Shown in pieces: positions 17,492 through 27,047 of a stretch of 64,000 nucleotides of DNA; position 1 is the first letter of the stretch, and each line of letters opens with the position of its first letter. The notes beneath the pieces are model-generated. The model was not told the DNA's origin and made no database searches. It worked only from the letters and a program-made list of their open reading frames with translations. Both the position numbers and the translations under genes were made by a program. Source of the stretch: Prochloron sp965198675 (lineage in GTDB: Bacteria; Cyanobacteriota; Cyanobacteriia; Cyanobacteriales; Prochloraceae); the NCBI GenBank assembly GCA_965198675.1, contig OZ240666.1, forward strand, positions 372,001 through 436,000, written 5' to 3'.

Positions 17492-18707
17492 AATCCTCTA
17501 AAATACCCAGTACTGTCTTGGGTAATAATTTATCTTTGAACCAGACGATCCTGACCGGTAGTTGGGTAAACTTGACCCCCGCTTTCTCCAGGTTCAGGCG
17601 TTCAGAAACTGCTAAAATTAGATTGGACCCTTCAGCGCGACTCACTTGGGCGAATTTCTTTTTTAAATATTCCGGTCGCCAATAACCGACAATTTCCAGT
17701 AAAAAATCCCGTCCATCGGGATGAATGAGGCGAAAATCTGGTATCATCACACTACCGGGCATGGGAATCAAATCTACTTCCCTTTCCAACTGCCATTCGG
17801 TTTTGGTTTTCGACCAGCGTTGGACAAAAGAAGCTTCTAACATGCTATCATAGGGTTTCCCAGGGGGGTAATGACTCCTCAAACCGCATTTATCATTCAG
17901 GCTAAAGCGTCTGGTTTGGAGATTGCCACTATAAGAATCCCGACTTTGTAGTTTCGCTTGCAGACTCCATTTGCTAACATGGAGCAGAGCAGGTAAAAGC
18001 TTAGCCATGGCTAAACCGTAACGAGTGCTGGGTTTAAATAAGCTACTAGGTCCGTCGATAGTGATGGAAAAACCCGTATCTGCATCTCCTTCAATATAAG
18101 CCATCAGTTGAAATAACTTGAGATAGCGAAAAAGCAGTTTATACTGTCCCGGAACATTGCGATGAGCATTGATAATAATATGAGTAGCACGGTAAAAGAT
18201 ACCTTGGACTTGGGAGAGGTTATAGCGGTGAATCAAAGCTTCTGGAGTGGGGGGATCGAATAGGGTGAGGATGCGATTTTCTTGTAAATCTGCGTAAAGT
18301 CCTGTTATAATGTCAACGGGCAAAATTTCCCGATTCAGTTCTTTACTAAGATTGCTGGCTAAGGTTTCCAGGGTGCTATGACGATTACCAGGTGTGGTAA
18401 CAATATTAGCTGCTGCTCCAAAAACCCGACGTCTGAGCAGTTGGGGTTCAAGGGGACTGATAATTTCAAAGGTAGAAAAGCTATTTTTCAGAAGGCGAGC
18501 GAGTCCTCGTTTTACCCGATAGTCAGGGGTATCTCCTTCTACTTCTTGGAGTTTTTGCAGTAGTTCTCCCTGGGTTTTGCCCTGATAATCTTGGAAACAG
18601 GCAATTTGTGACCTAGCAAGGGCGATCGCTCCCTCGTCCAGGTGTAATTTTTTGGGTACGATTGTCTGACCATTATAACGATGAATGAGTAATTCGCTGG
18701 GCAACAT
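17490..18707 (-). CDS. DUF790/Bax1-like nuclease
   Basis: 405-aa protein of the DUF790 family, whose archaeal member Bax1 is a structure-specific endonuclease that binds XPB helicase. Seen: the N-terminal opening SELLIHRYNGQTIVPKKL; the central VQGIFYRATHIIINAHRNVPGQYKLLFRYLKLF; and the C-terminal nuclease core SMLEASFVQRW, IPMPGSVMIPDFRLIHPDGRDFLLEIVGYW-PEYLKKK, which gives the D-ExV layout of PD-(D/E)XK enzymes. The XPB-type helicase usually paired with it is not adjacent. Role in DNA repair is inferred from the family. Divergent from a small-gene operon 65 bp away. Confidence 0.8.
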   Translation of the reverse strand: MLPSELLIHRYNGQTIVPKKLHLDEGAIALARSQIACFQDYQGKTQGELLQKLQEVEGDTPDYRVKRGLARLLKNSFSTFEIISPLEPQLLRRRVFGAAANIVTTPGNRHSTLETLASNLSKELNREILPVDIITGLYADLQENRILTLFDPPTPEALIHRYNLSQVQGIFYRATHIIINAHRNVPGQYKLLFRYLKLFQLMAYIEGDADTGFSITIDGPSSLFKPSTRYGLAMAKLLPALLHVSKWSLQAKLQSRDSYSGNLQTRRFSLNDKCGLRSHYPPGKPYDSMLEASFVQRWSKTKTEWQLEREVDLIPMPGSVMIPDFRLIHPDGRDFLLEIVGYWRPEYLKKKFAQVSRAEGSNLILAVSERLNLEKAGVKFTQLPVRIVWFKDKLLPKTVLGILED

Positions 18708-18772
18708 ATAACGCTCCCTACAGTGTCATGATATACTTGCAGAAATGTAATTTTACGGGATAGGAGTAATTG

Positions 18773-18998
18773 ATGGATAAGAGCAAGCGTATCTATTTTA
18801 CTTTTCCTGAAAAGGCTTTAGAGCAACTGGAACACGTAATGGAACTGGGCAGGTTCAAGACTATGGCAGATGCTGTTGGTAATGCCCTGGCTATTGAGGA
18901 GGCGCTTCAAGAGGAAGCCCAGAAGGGCAACGAGCGAGATTATTTTACGCAATCCTGTTACGGGGAGGGAACGTGTGCTTGTTATGCCTAAGAGTTGA
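18773..18998 (+). pseudogene. Ribbon-helix-helix-like small protein, frameshifted by a 4-bp duplication
   Basis: Starts MDKSKRIYFTFPEKALEQL and continues with a likely RHH/helical region (MELGRFKTMADAVGNALAIEEALQEEA). As it stands the frame ends at 18991 with an unrelated Cys-rich tail. Around 18928 the sequence reads AACGAGCGAGATT. Removing one CGAG of this tandem pair restores a tail, EIILRNPVTGRERVLVMPKS, ending at TGA 18996-18998 and typical of such small regulators. So a 4-bp slip is inferred. The next frame starts 3 nt after the restored stop. Confidence 0.6.
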
Positions 18999-19000
18999 GG

Positions 19001-19108
19001 ATGTTTCACATGGACGAGCAGGTGGAATTGGCCAAAAAGGATGTTGATGGTGGTAAGATCCTTTCTATGATAAAGAGCGGTTTTATGCCCAAACAACGAG
19101 AGGATTGA
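19001..19108 (+). CDS. Tiny hypothetical protein (35 aa)
   Basis: ATG 19001 follows a GTTGAGG purine patch; it encodes MFHMDEQVELAKKDVDGGK and ends KSGFMPKQRED. It overlaps the next gene by 4 nt (TTGA). No family is recognised. Tight packing with both neighbours argues for a translated unit. Confidence 0.45.
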   Translation: MFHMDEQVELAKKDVDGGKILSMIKSGFMPKQRED

Positions 19109-19296
19109 CGGTAGTGTTGTTGATGATTCTGGCGGCTAGTTTTTTCGCTGTTTTAGCTGTGCTTATCTGGTGTATTGATTACCAGGAGATAGAGCGGTTG
19201 AAAATGGTGGAGGGGCTGTTTAAGTTTTGGCTTCCCGTTATTTCGGGGTTGACCGGAAGTGCGATTACATACTATTTCACCAGGAAGGGGGCGTGA
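19105..19296 (+). CDS. Small two-helix membrane protein
   Basis: 63 aa from TTG 19105, overlapping the previous stop by 4 nt. Two hydrophobic helices (LLMILAASFFAVLAVLIWCI and FWLPVISGLTGSAITYYF) flank a charged turn DYQEIERLKMVEG, and the protein ends TRKGA. The hairpin topology resembles holin-like or small stress membrane proteins, but no family is assigned. Third member of a compact three-gene unit with the RHH-like gene; the order regulator, linker, membrane peptide is worth noting. Confidence 0.5.
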   Translation: MTVVLLMILAASFFAVLAVLIWCIDYQEIERLKMVEGLFKFWLPVISGLTGSAITYYFTRKGA

Positions 19297-19605
19297 TAGC
19301 AATTTGTGTCGCGAGCACCTTCGAGTGGCGCCCTTGGCGATCGCGAGGATGTTTATTTATCAGTTAATAAATAAACTTTCCCTTGTACTAATTACTAATT
19401 ATAGCAATGTCCCGAAAGATTTGTACAACGGTTATTGAGGAAATTTCGTACCGAATGTTATTGTGAGTCCAAGGTCGTGTAACGAAGCCTTCACTTGGAC
19501 TGAGAGACTTATTTGCAACGTGACCCACTGCGTTATTCATGATAAATATTTAGCCGGACATGATATAATATTTATATATTTAGCCCCAAAACAGCAAAAA
19601 CAGCA
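19297..19605. other. Intergenic region before a MazF-type module
   Basis: 309 bp. It contains a HIP1 site near 19337 and the sequence TTTATCAGTTAATAAATAAACTTTCCCTT at about 19353, almost repeated at 20252-20282. It also contains 'gcaatgtcccgaaagatttgtacaacggtcattgag', similar to 33541-33576. No gene recognised. Confidence 0.5.
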
Positions 19606-19830
19606 ATGAAAGCCTACGAATTTCCTGCCACAGTTACCCCAGAAGGAAAACTAGATTTTCCTAACGCATTATTAAAATCATTGCCGAGCAATCAAGAAGT
19701 GAGAGTAATTATTTTGGTCCATGAATCAACGGATAGATCAGAGGAAGAAAAATCCAATTGGAATCGCCTTGCTGCGGAGCATTTTTTTGCTGATTACGGG
19801 GATGCAGATGCTATTTATGACGAGATTTGA
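19606..19830 (+). CDS. Antitoxin of MazEF-like pair
   Basis: 74 aa, MKAYEFPATVTPEGKLDFP: an AbrB-like beta-strand start, a Leu-rich middle (LLKSLPSNQEVRVIILV) and an acidic tail (AEHFFADYGDADAIYDEI) that would occupy the toxin groove. It lies 3 nt upstream of a MazF/PemK-type toxin gene, the standard antitoxin-first order. Length fits cyanobacterial homologues of this type. Confidence 0.8.
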   Translation: MKAYEFPATVTPEGKLDFPNALLKSLPSNQEVRVIILVHESTDRSEEEKSNWNRLAAEHFFADYGDADAIYDEI

Positions 19831-19833
19831 GCA

Positions 19834-20163
19834 ATGAAAAAATATCAAACGGGAGAAGTTGTTCTCGTCCAATTCCTTTTCACTGGTGTAAGGGAATATA
19901 AACGCCGTCCTGGACTTGTGCTGCTGGATACAGGAGATGAAGATGTTGTACTTGCAAGGATTACCAACAAAACGACTAGGAGTATTTTCGATTTTCAAAT
20001 TGTAGAATGGAAAAAAGCAGGATTATTGCGACAGTCAATAGTTAGACTGCACAAAGTGTACGCCATAGAAAAGCGTTTAATAGAGCGCAGCTTAGGAAAA
20101 CTCGAATCTGATGATTGGGAGCAAGTACGCAAGAGGATCCAAGAAATATGGTCTTCTATTTAA
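19834..20163 (+). CDS. MazF/PemK-family toxin (endoribonuclease)
   Basis: 109 aa. MKKYQTGEVVLVQFLFTG followed by YKRRPGLVLLD and VVLARITNK matches the SH3-like PemK/MazF fold, including the basic residues of the RNA site. The C-terminal LRQSIVRLHKVYAIEKRLIERSLGKL is also family-like. It would cleave mRNA when free of the upstream antitoxin. Both genes appear intact, unlike most other TA modules in the window. Confidence 0.85.
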   Translation: MKKYQTGEVVLVQFLFTGVREYKRRPGLVLLDTGDEDVVLARITNKTTRSIFDFQIVEWKKAGLLRQSIVRLHKVYAIEKRLIERSLGKLESDDWEQVRKRIQEIWSSI

Positions 20164-20259
20164 GTGTAGGGTGTAGTGGACTATGAGACTATATTCTAGA
20201 AGTTTGTAATCCTTGATTCCTTGAGTTTCGATATACGATCAGAGAGATTTATTTATCAC

Positions 20260-22119
20260 TTAATAAATAAACTTTCCCTTTCTGTTAATATAACGATACT
20301 GCTCCTCAATGGTAACTTCTGCCATACCAGCAACAAAGTTACTGGCTAAATCGAATTGTGGCTCAATCACCAACTGTCCCACCTTATTAATATAGCCCCA
20401 CTTTTGATTCATTTTCACCGCAGCCAATCCTTGGGCAAATCCCAAAGTAGCATCAAATTTAGGTTCCACCATAGTCAACCCAGTCTTGTCGATAAAACCC
20501 CATTTTTGCCCCCTAGTAATAAATCTCAAAAATTTAATCTGCATGAGGACAGGTGCTAATCCTTCAGCAAAGTCCAAAGCTTCATTAAACTGGGGTTGAA
20601 TAACTAAAGTTCCTTGGGGATTAATATAGCCCCACTTATTGTTAATCTGCACTGCGGCGAGATTTTCTGCAAAGTCTCGACCCTTATCTCGGGGAGGAAT
20701 AACTATTTGTCCCGTTTGGTCAATGTAGCCCCATTTGGAACCGGTCATCACCCTTGCTAACCCCTGAGAAAAGCTCGCAGCACCATCAAACTGGGGGGGA
20801 ATAACAGTGGTTCCGGTTTGGTCGATATACCCCCACTTATCGCTAATTCTCACCAGTGCTAACCCTTCAGCAAAGGTGAATGCTTCATGAAACTGAGGTG
20901 GAATAACCATCTCTCCTGTCTCATCAATATAGCCCCATTTTTGAATTATTCCCAACCACTTACCAATTTTGACTGCTGCTAATCCTTGGGCAAAGTTCAG
21001 CGCCACCTTAAACTGAGGTAAGATAGTTATCAGCCCTTTCTGATTGATATAGCCCCATTTTTTACCCATTTGAATTGCTGCTAACCCGGTGTCTGAAAAC
21101 TCTCTCGCTCCATCAAATTGTAACCCGATAGCCATTTTTCCCATTTGATTGATATAACCATATTTGCTATCAATCACCACGGGTCTGAGAGAGGTAGGAG
21201 CAGTGTTTTTCTTTGTCTTTCGTCCCCTCTTTTTCACCTGCCGTCCCACCACTAGGTCTGCTAATATCTGCCCTGCTGACTGATAGCGGTGTCTGGTGGC
21301 CATTTGCACCATCTTGTCTAGAATTTGTCCCAACTTATTGCTGACAGGAGTCTTTAAATAATCTCGCCAAGCCCAATTATTTTCACTAGTGCTAAATAAC
21401 TCAAAGGGGTCAATTTCTGTGAGTAAATGGATGCAAGTCACCCCTAAACTATAGATGTCGCTAGCAAAATCTGCTTTACCCAGTCCTTGTTCTGGTGCGG
21501 TATACTGAGGAGTGCCGATGACTGTTCCTGTTTTTAGTAACGCAGTTCCCGTAGCGAACTTAGCCGCGCCAAAATCAACTAAAACTAGCTGTTCATCACA
21601 ACGACGGCGAATGATGTTTTCCGGTTTTATGTCTCGGTGAATTACCCTATGTTCGTGGACGAATTGTAATACGGGGAGTAAACTATTGAGCAATTGGCGA
21701 ATCTGGGTTTCACAAAAGGCACCCTCTGTTGCTAGTTCCTCGGTTAAATTTTGCCCATCCACGAACTCTTGCATTAAATATAACCGACCGTTATACTCGA
21801 AATATGCCAGCAACTCCGGAATTTGGTCGTGTTTACCCAACTCATCCAATCTAATTGCTTCTTGCTGGAATAATTGGGCGGCTTTCTCCAGGGTTTTCGT
21901 CCCTTTTGTCTGAGGTAGAAATTGCTTAATGACGCAGGGAGGTTTGGAGGGTTTATCTTCATCCACTGCTAAGAAAGTTTTGCCAAAACCACCTTGACCG
22001 ATTTGTTTTAAAGCGCGGTAACGCTCTCGCAACAGCAACTTGGAACCACAATACTGACAAAACTTATTGTGCTTAGGATTTTGCGGTTTGTGGCAGTTAG
22101 GATTAAGACAATAGCTCAT
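20260..22119 (-). CDS. Ser/Thr protein kinase with zinc ribbon and WG repeats
   Basis: 619 aa. N-terminal zinc ribbon (Cys4, Cys9, Cys21, Cys24), Hanks-type kinase domain (glycine loop GQGGFGKT near 41-48, HRDIKPENI near 160, DFGAAKF near 183, GTPQYTAPEQ), then a basic linker and about eight or nine WG repeats (KWGYIDQTG-VIPPQF) to the C-terminus. WG repeats are thought to form a beta-rich ligand- or surface-binding array. No membrane segment is visible. A paralogue lies immediately upstream (50 bp), evidently a tandem duplication. Targets unknown. Confidence 0.9.
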   Translation of the reverse strand: MSYCLNPNCHKPQNPKHNKFCQYCGSKLLLRERYRALKQIGQGGFGKTFLAVDEDKPSKPPCVIKQFLPQTKGTKTLEKAAQLFQQEAIRLDELGKHDQIPELLAYFEYNGRLYLMQEFVDGQNLTEELATEGAFCETQIRQLLNSLLPVLQFVHEHRVIHRDIKPENIIRRRCDEQLVLVDFGAAKFATGTALLKTGTVIGTPQYTAPEQGLGKADFASDIYSLGVTCIHLLTEIDPFELFSTSENNWAWRDYLKTPVSNKLGQILDKMVQMATRHRYQSAGQILADLVVGRQVKKRGRKTKKNTAPTSLRPVVIDSKYGYINQMGKMAIGLQFDGAREFSDTGLAAIQMGKKWGYINQKGLITILPQFKVALNFAQGLAAVKIGKWLGIIQKWGYIDETGEMVIPPQFHEAFTFAEGLALVRISDKWGYIDQTGTTVIPPQFDGAASFSQGLARVMTGSKWGYIDQTGQIVIPPRDKGRDFAENLAAVQINNKWGYINPQGTLVIQPQFNEALDFAEGLAPVLMQIKFLRFITRGQKWGFIDKTGLTMVEPKFDATLGFAQGLAAVKMNQKWGYINKVGQLVIEPQFDLASNFVAGMAEVTIEEQYRYINRKGKFIY

Positions 22120-22168
22120 TTTTAATATAACATAATCAAATCAAATATTATTACATGCTAATTCCAGA

Positions 22169-23791
22169 TCACTCAGTAATAAAATTACCATGTTTATCGA
22201 TATAGTGGCTTTTTTCAATATTCAATACTTCTGCCCGTCCGTTATGAAAGCTGGAACCATGCCTAAACTGAGGCTGAATGACCATTTTTCCTTGAGTATT
22301 GATATAACCCCACTCCTGGGAAATGACTACTGCTGCCAGTCCTTCAGCAAACTGTCCAGCATAATCGAACTGAGGTTCAATGACTATTCGCCCCGTTCTA
22401 TCAATATAGCCCCATTTGCCCTTAATTTTGACTTTAGCCAGTCCTTCGCAAAACCTATCTGCATCATCGAACTGAGGCTGGATAAATAGTTTTCCGTTTA
22501 CTTGAATGTAACCCCACTGGTTATCGATTTTAACCTTTCCCAGCCCTTCTGAGAATTTATCCGCTGCATCGAAGATAAGTCTAGTTACGACTTTTCCTTC
22601 CTTGTCTGCGTAACCCCATTTAGTACCCATAGCAACTGGTTCTGGTGGGGGTAAGTCTGAAGGTGGTAGAGTCTGGGGAAGATCATCCGGGTAAGGAACT
22701 GATAAAAGAGAAGATATGGGCATAAAAGAAGTGCTTCTTTGCTCTCTGACCGACCTATCTTCCTGGGCATTTTTGGGAGAGTTATCTGGTTCGGAAGGTA
22801 TTTCAATGAGAGTATTAGCCTGCTGACTACTATTCAGACCTAGGGGTAAGGAGACAGAATCCCCTACCTGTTCTGGGGAACACCCTATACTGACAGAAGG
22901 ATTTGGTGGTGGTAGAGTCTTGAGATCCTCTAAAATTGTCCCTGCTGAGTGGTAGCGATGATTAGTTCCTTTCTGAATCATTTTGTCTAAGATTTCTCCC
23001 AGACCTTCTGTAATTGGGGTTTTGAGGTAATCCCACCATCTCCAGCGATCGTCTCCGTTGTCGAACAAATCATAAGGTTCTACAGCAGTCAAAAGATGGA
23101 TCGAAGTGACCCCCAGACTGTAAATATCGCTGCGAAAATCTATTTTTCCCAATAACTGCTCTGGTGCTGCATAACCGGGAGTACCGATCTCCGTTCCCGA
23201 TGTCCTATCTTCCGTTCCTCTCACAAACTTAGCCGCACCGAAATCCACTAAAACTAACTGCTCTGACCCCTGTCGTCGAATGATATTTTCTGGTTTGATG
23301 TCCCGGTGAATTACCCGATGCTGATGAATTAATTGCAGCACGGGCAGTAAATTCTCCAGAAATTGCCGCACTTTCATTTCGTTAAACGCACCTTTCTCTT
23401 TTAGTTCCTGGGCTAAATTGTGCCCCTTGATAAATTCTTGAACTAAATAGAGTTCACCGTCACTTTCAAAATGAGCTAAAAGTTCTGGAATTTGGTCGTG
23501 CTGCCCCAACTGATCCAGACGCATTGCTTCTGCTTTAAATAATTTAGCAGCTTTGTCAACTCTTTTCGTACCTTTTGCTGAGGTGAGAAATTGCTTGATG
23601 AGGCAATAAGATTTGGTGGATTTGGACTCATCCCATGCTAATAAGGTTTTGCCAAATCCCCCTTGACCAATTTTTTTAAAACAGCGGTAACGCTCTTTTA
23701 GCAATAAAAGGGATCCACAAAGGGAGCAAAATTTGTTTGTGGTTTGGGAACTTTCCGGTTTGGGGCAGTCGGGATTAACGCAATAGCTCAT
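22169..23791 (-). CDS. Ser/Thr protein kinase with zinc ribbon and WG repeats (paralogue)
   Basis: 540 aa with the same build as the downstream kinase: N-terminal zinc ribbon (MSYCVNPDCPKP...CSLCG), kinase core (GQGGFGKTLLAWDE, HRDIKPENIIRR, DFGAAKF, GTPGYAAPEQ), a longer Pro/Ser-rich linker at about 300-390, and about five WG repeats (KWGYADKEG, QWGYIQVNG, KWGYIDRTG). Fewer repeats and a different linker suggest the sensory half has diverged since duplication while the catalytic core was kept. Confidence 0.9.
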   Translation of the reverse strand: MSYCVNPDCPKPESSQTTNKFCSLCGSLLLLKERYRCFKKIGQGGFGKTLLAWDESKSTKSYCLIKQFLTSAKGTKRVDKAAKLFKAEAMRLDQLGQHDQIPELLAHFESDGELYLVQEFIKGHNLAQELKEKGAFNEMKVRQFLENLLPVLQLIHQHRVIHRDIKPENIIRRQGSEQLVLVDFGAAKFVRGTEDRTSGTEIGTPGYAAPEQLLGKIDFRSDIYSLGVTSIHLLTAVEPYDLFDNGDDRWRWWDYLKTPITEGLGEILDKMIQKGTNHRYHSAGTILEDLKTLPPPNPSVSIGCSPEQVGDSVSLPLGLNSSQQANTLIEIPSEPDNSPKNAQEDRSVREQRSTSFMPISSLLSVPYPDDLPQTLPPSDLPPPEPVAMGTKWGYADKEGKVVTRLIFDAADKFSEGLGKVKIDNQWGYIQVNGKLFIQPQFDDADRFCEGLAKVKIKGKWGYIDRTGRIVIEPQFDYAGQFAEGLAAVVISQEWGYINTQGKMVIQPQFRHGSSFHNGRAEVLNIEKSHYIDKHGNFITE

Positions 23792-24043
23792 CTTGGTAAG
23801 CCATCAGATTATATTGACTGGTATATGGCACACACATTCTAACATATCTTCAACGGTGAATCACTTTTTTGGAAAATCTTAGAATATCTTAATATAGCAG
23901 TGCGCGCTGGCTCTTTACAAATTTTAACGCTCAAACCTTTATATAAGAAGGCAATCTTCTTCCCCATACCCCCCCATAGCGCTATAGATTTTCACCTCGG
24001 GTACTGTCTTTCATCGAAATAGGCATCACCTGAGTATAAATAC

Positions 24044-24583
24044 TTAGGATTGCCAGGCAGCAAAGTGCCGATTAAATTGTTCGAGGGATAAGAGGCTAAT
24101 CTGATTGTCCGAGGCTACACCTAGGCAATCTCTTTCAGTATTATAACCCCAGTCCGCTGGATACAAACTCACTTCTTGCAAATCTTGTTGTTGCTTTACT
24201 AATTGTAAAGTTTTAAGCCGATCTTCTACGAACCAAAGATTAGCACTGTTTTCTTTGCCTGTCTTCAAAATAAGTTGCAGGATTTGATATTTAGGACGTT
24301 GACACTCTTTCCCAAAAATAAAACGGGACTCCATTTCAATTCCTTCTTGTTGTAAGAGTTTGGTGACAAACCGTCCTTCTTTGGTGGTGACAATATATAA
24401 CTGTGTTTTCTGGAGCATAATCTGATTTATCCTGGCAATTACACCGGGATAAAATTTATGTAGTCCCAGCCAACCTTCTGAATCCACTCTTTTCACCAAT
24501 GCTCTCAGTAAAATAGGCATTTCCCAACCACTTTCTATGACGGGACGCAAGGAATAAAATTGCAGTGCGAACTCTAGAACCAA
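24044..24583 (-). pseudogene. HAD-family hydrolase, 5'-truncated
   Basis: The frame from a TTG at 24583 reads ALQFYSLRPVIESGWEMPILLRALV, then TQLYIVTTKEGRFVTKLL (HAD motif II Thr) and NLWFVEDRLKTLQLV (motif IV). Cyanobacterial homologues begin with about 60 more residues carrying the nucleophile DFDG motif, absent here. There is no frame for them upstream, where the divergent phosphoketolase promoter lies. A product would have no catalytic Asp, so it is called a remnant. Confidence 0.65.
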
Positions 24584-24640
24584 TAAAATTGTAATATTTA
24601 TTTAAGAATTCTAAATTTTTACAAGAGGTACAATGCCCTT

Positions 24641-26836
24641 ATGAACCAAGGTACCACAATGCCAGCATTTTGTCAAGGAATATCCCATTTTGGACCTATT
24701 TTGCCTGGTATGGGGGAATATGGCACTAATGCGGCGATCGCCCCCAATACCAAATCCATTTCCGACCCAACTTCTCCCCCTGCTGTCTTCCAAACCCTCC
24801 TGGCTGCCGATGCTTTGCGTTACCTCACCTTGCAGATAACTGCTAGTAAAGCTTCCGGACATCCTGGGGGCTTTGCTAGTATTGCCGACACTATTGCGGC
24901 TTTGGTCATGCTGGGTTATAAGCATATTATCACAGAAGTGGGACACCATGCTCCTGGGTTCTACAGCAATATGTTCCTGGATCGCTCCCTGGAAAAAATG
25001 GGTATCAAAACCGTAGCGGACATGGCAGAAAGGTTCCGAGAAATGCACGGACTCCTGGGACACCTTTCCGGTCAAATTCCCGGACTGCTCAACCCAGCAG
25101 GACCTCTAGGACAGGGACAGCATTTCGCCATGGCTGGGGCAAAACTTCATCTGGGTACCTTATTTCCAGTCACTATTGGAGATGGAGGTTTGGGAGAACC
25201 CTACGTCATGAGCAGTTTTGGTCACTTCCACACTGCTTACCCCCAAGTTACCAATTTCCTCCCCATTTTAGTTTGGAATGGCTATTCCCAGGAACACCAC
25301 AGCATGGTGTCTACCAAGTCTAATGAGGAGATGATTGCCTACTGGCAATCCAATGGCTTTGAACAAGTTATTTTAGTTAATGCCAAAGATTACGACGATA
25401 CTAACCAATCTGGTGCTTATGTGGATAGCACTCAGTTCACCTTCGGACAAAGACTAGCATTTACTCAAGCAGTTTTGGAAGCTACGGATAAAGCTGCACA
25501 GTTTGCCTTGGGGGGAAAACTCACTGTTCTGATTGTTAAACAACTGAAAGGGGCTGGGGTACACAAACGGGGGGCACAGTCTCACAATCTTTATCCCGGG
25601 GATACTTTGGAAAAAGATTACATTGTCAGTGCTTTGAAAACTCGCGCTTTGTCTCCCGCAGCTTGGAAACTAGTACGGACCAACTTTGAACGAGCTGGGG
25701 GAGGTCCAGCAGTTGATACGGTGGTGACGGAGAAGGAAATGCCGTTACCGGAACTGGGACAATTACCTTTAAAAGAGTTCCCGGTAGGGGACCAGAAGCA
25801 AATTGCTACCACTGCTATGGGAGAATTAGTTGCTCATGTAGGTAAGCTTGACCCCAACTTCGTGATTACTAACGCGGACGGGAATGCTGCTTCGGGGATT
25901 AATAATATCAATATTGCTCTGAAAATCCTCCACCCTACCCTAGATAATACCTATTTCCAAGGACCGGAAGGGCAGGTATATGAACCATTATCAGAAGATG
26001 CTTGCGCTGGGTTAGCTGGTGCTCTATCCTTATATGGTGCCCGAACTTTGTGGTGTTCCTACGAGTCCTTTGCTATCAATGGTGTACCTATTTGGCAGAC
26101 TGTTACTCAAGCTATGGCAGAATTGCGCCATGTAACTCCTGCTACCATTACTTTATTCACTGCGGGGGCCTTGGAACAAGGACGAAACGGCTGGACCCAC
26201 CAGCGTCCCGAGATTGAGAATTACTTTGGATCCATGATGCGCAATGGGAATATTTTTCCCCTGTTTCCCTGTGATGCTAATGCTATTCAAGTTTGTTATG
26301 AATGGGCATTGGAAAGGAAAAATAAGGGGATTATAATTACCGCTAGTAAGTCACCCTTACCTATCCGGACTACCTTCTCCCAGACTCAACAAGGATTAGA
26401 AGATGGGGCTGTGGTATTGCGGGAAACCCCTGGTAATAAGATGGTTACCTTTGCAGTGATTGGAGATATTACTTTAATTCCTGTTTTTGCTGGGACTGCT
26501 CAATTAGAAGAGCAGGGGATAGGGACTCGCATTGTTTCTGTTCTCAGTCCTCGGCGCTTGTATCGTCCCGGTGATATAGGGTGGCAAAGTTGTACAGAAG
26601 CAGATAGTCATTTTTTGGATGATGCTGGGTTTGAACGGTTGTTTGGGGGAGATGTTCTCCTGGGTGTTACTGGGGGTGCTAGTGGCATGTTGGAACCCAT
26701 TATGCTCCGGAGTACTGTAAAGCGGGACGTTTTTGCTTGGCGACGAGGAGAAACAGCTGCTAGTGCGGGGGAAATAATGGCTTACAATGGTTTGACGGCG
26801 TCCGCGTTGGTGAAACGAGCCACTGAGTTGCTGTAG
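24641..26836 (+). CDS. Phosphoketolase (TPP-dependent, XFP-like)
   Basis: 731 aa. Family enzymes split xylulose-5-phosphate or fructose-6-phosphate with phosphate into acetyl-phosphate plus a shorter sugar phosphate. Segments seen: SGHPGGFASIADTIAAL (TPP-binding His region), HLSGQIPGLLNPAGPLGQGQH, VTIGDGGLGEPYVMSSFGHF (TPP Mg motif), NGYSQEHHSMVST, GPEGQVYEPLSEDACAGL and SYESFAINGVPIWQT. Length fits the shorter cyanobacterial phosphoketolase-like group (about 720 aa; classic XFP about 800). The substrate preference of that group is less certain. ATG 24659 is an alternative start. Lies in a carbon-flux neighbourhood with glgP and gnd. Confidence 0.82.
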   Translation: MNQGTTMPAFCQGISHFGPILPGMGEYGTNAAIAPNTKSISDPTSPPAVFQTLLAADALRYLTLQITASKASGHPGGFASIADTIAALVMLGYKHIITEVGHHAPGFYSNMFLDRSLEKMGIKTVADMAERFREMHGLLGHLSGQIPGLLNPAGPLGQGQHFAMAGAKLHLGTLFPVTIGDGGLGEPYVMSSFGHFHTAYPQVTNFLPILVWNGYSQEHHSMVSTKSNEEMIAYWQSNGFEQVILVNAKDYDDTNQSGAYVDSTQFTFGQRLAFTQAVLEATDKAAQFALGGKLTVLIVKQLKGAGVHKRGAQSHNLYPGDTLEKDYIVSALKTRALSPAAWKLVRTNFERAGGGPAVDTVVTEKEMPLPELGQLPLKEFPVGDQKQIATTAMGELVAHVGKLDPNFVITNADGNAASGINNINIALKILHPTLDNTYFQGPEGQVYEPLSEDACAGLAGALSLYGARTLWCSYESFAINGVPIWQTVTQAMAELRHVTPATITLFTAGALEQGRNGWTHQRPEIENYFGSMMRNGNIFPLFPCDANAIQVCYEWALERKNKGIIITASKSPLPIRTTFSQTQQGLEDGAVVLRETPGNKMVTFAVIGDITLIPVFAGTAQLEEQGIGTRIVSVLSPRRLYRPGDIGWQSCTEADSHFLDDAGFERLFGGDVLLGVTGGASGMLEPIMLRSTVKRDVFAWRRGETAASAGEIMAYNGLTASALVKRATELL

Positions 26837-27047
26837 TTGGTAGGGTTTCGCGCAAAGCCGCTAAGTCGCAAAGGTTTGTAGGGTGGGCATTGCCCACCTT
26901 TGAAAAAGTTACCAAGTGATTTAGGTAATCAAACAATAATCAGAAATAGTTTCTCCTCTTCCTCCTCCCCTCTCTTCTCTTCTCTTCTCTTCTCTGTGTC
27001 CTCTGCGTCTCTGCGGTTTAATAAAAAGTATTTATAATCTATTGCCA

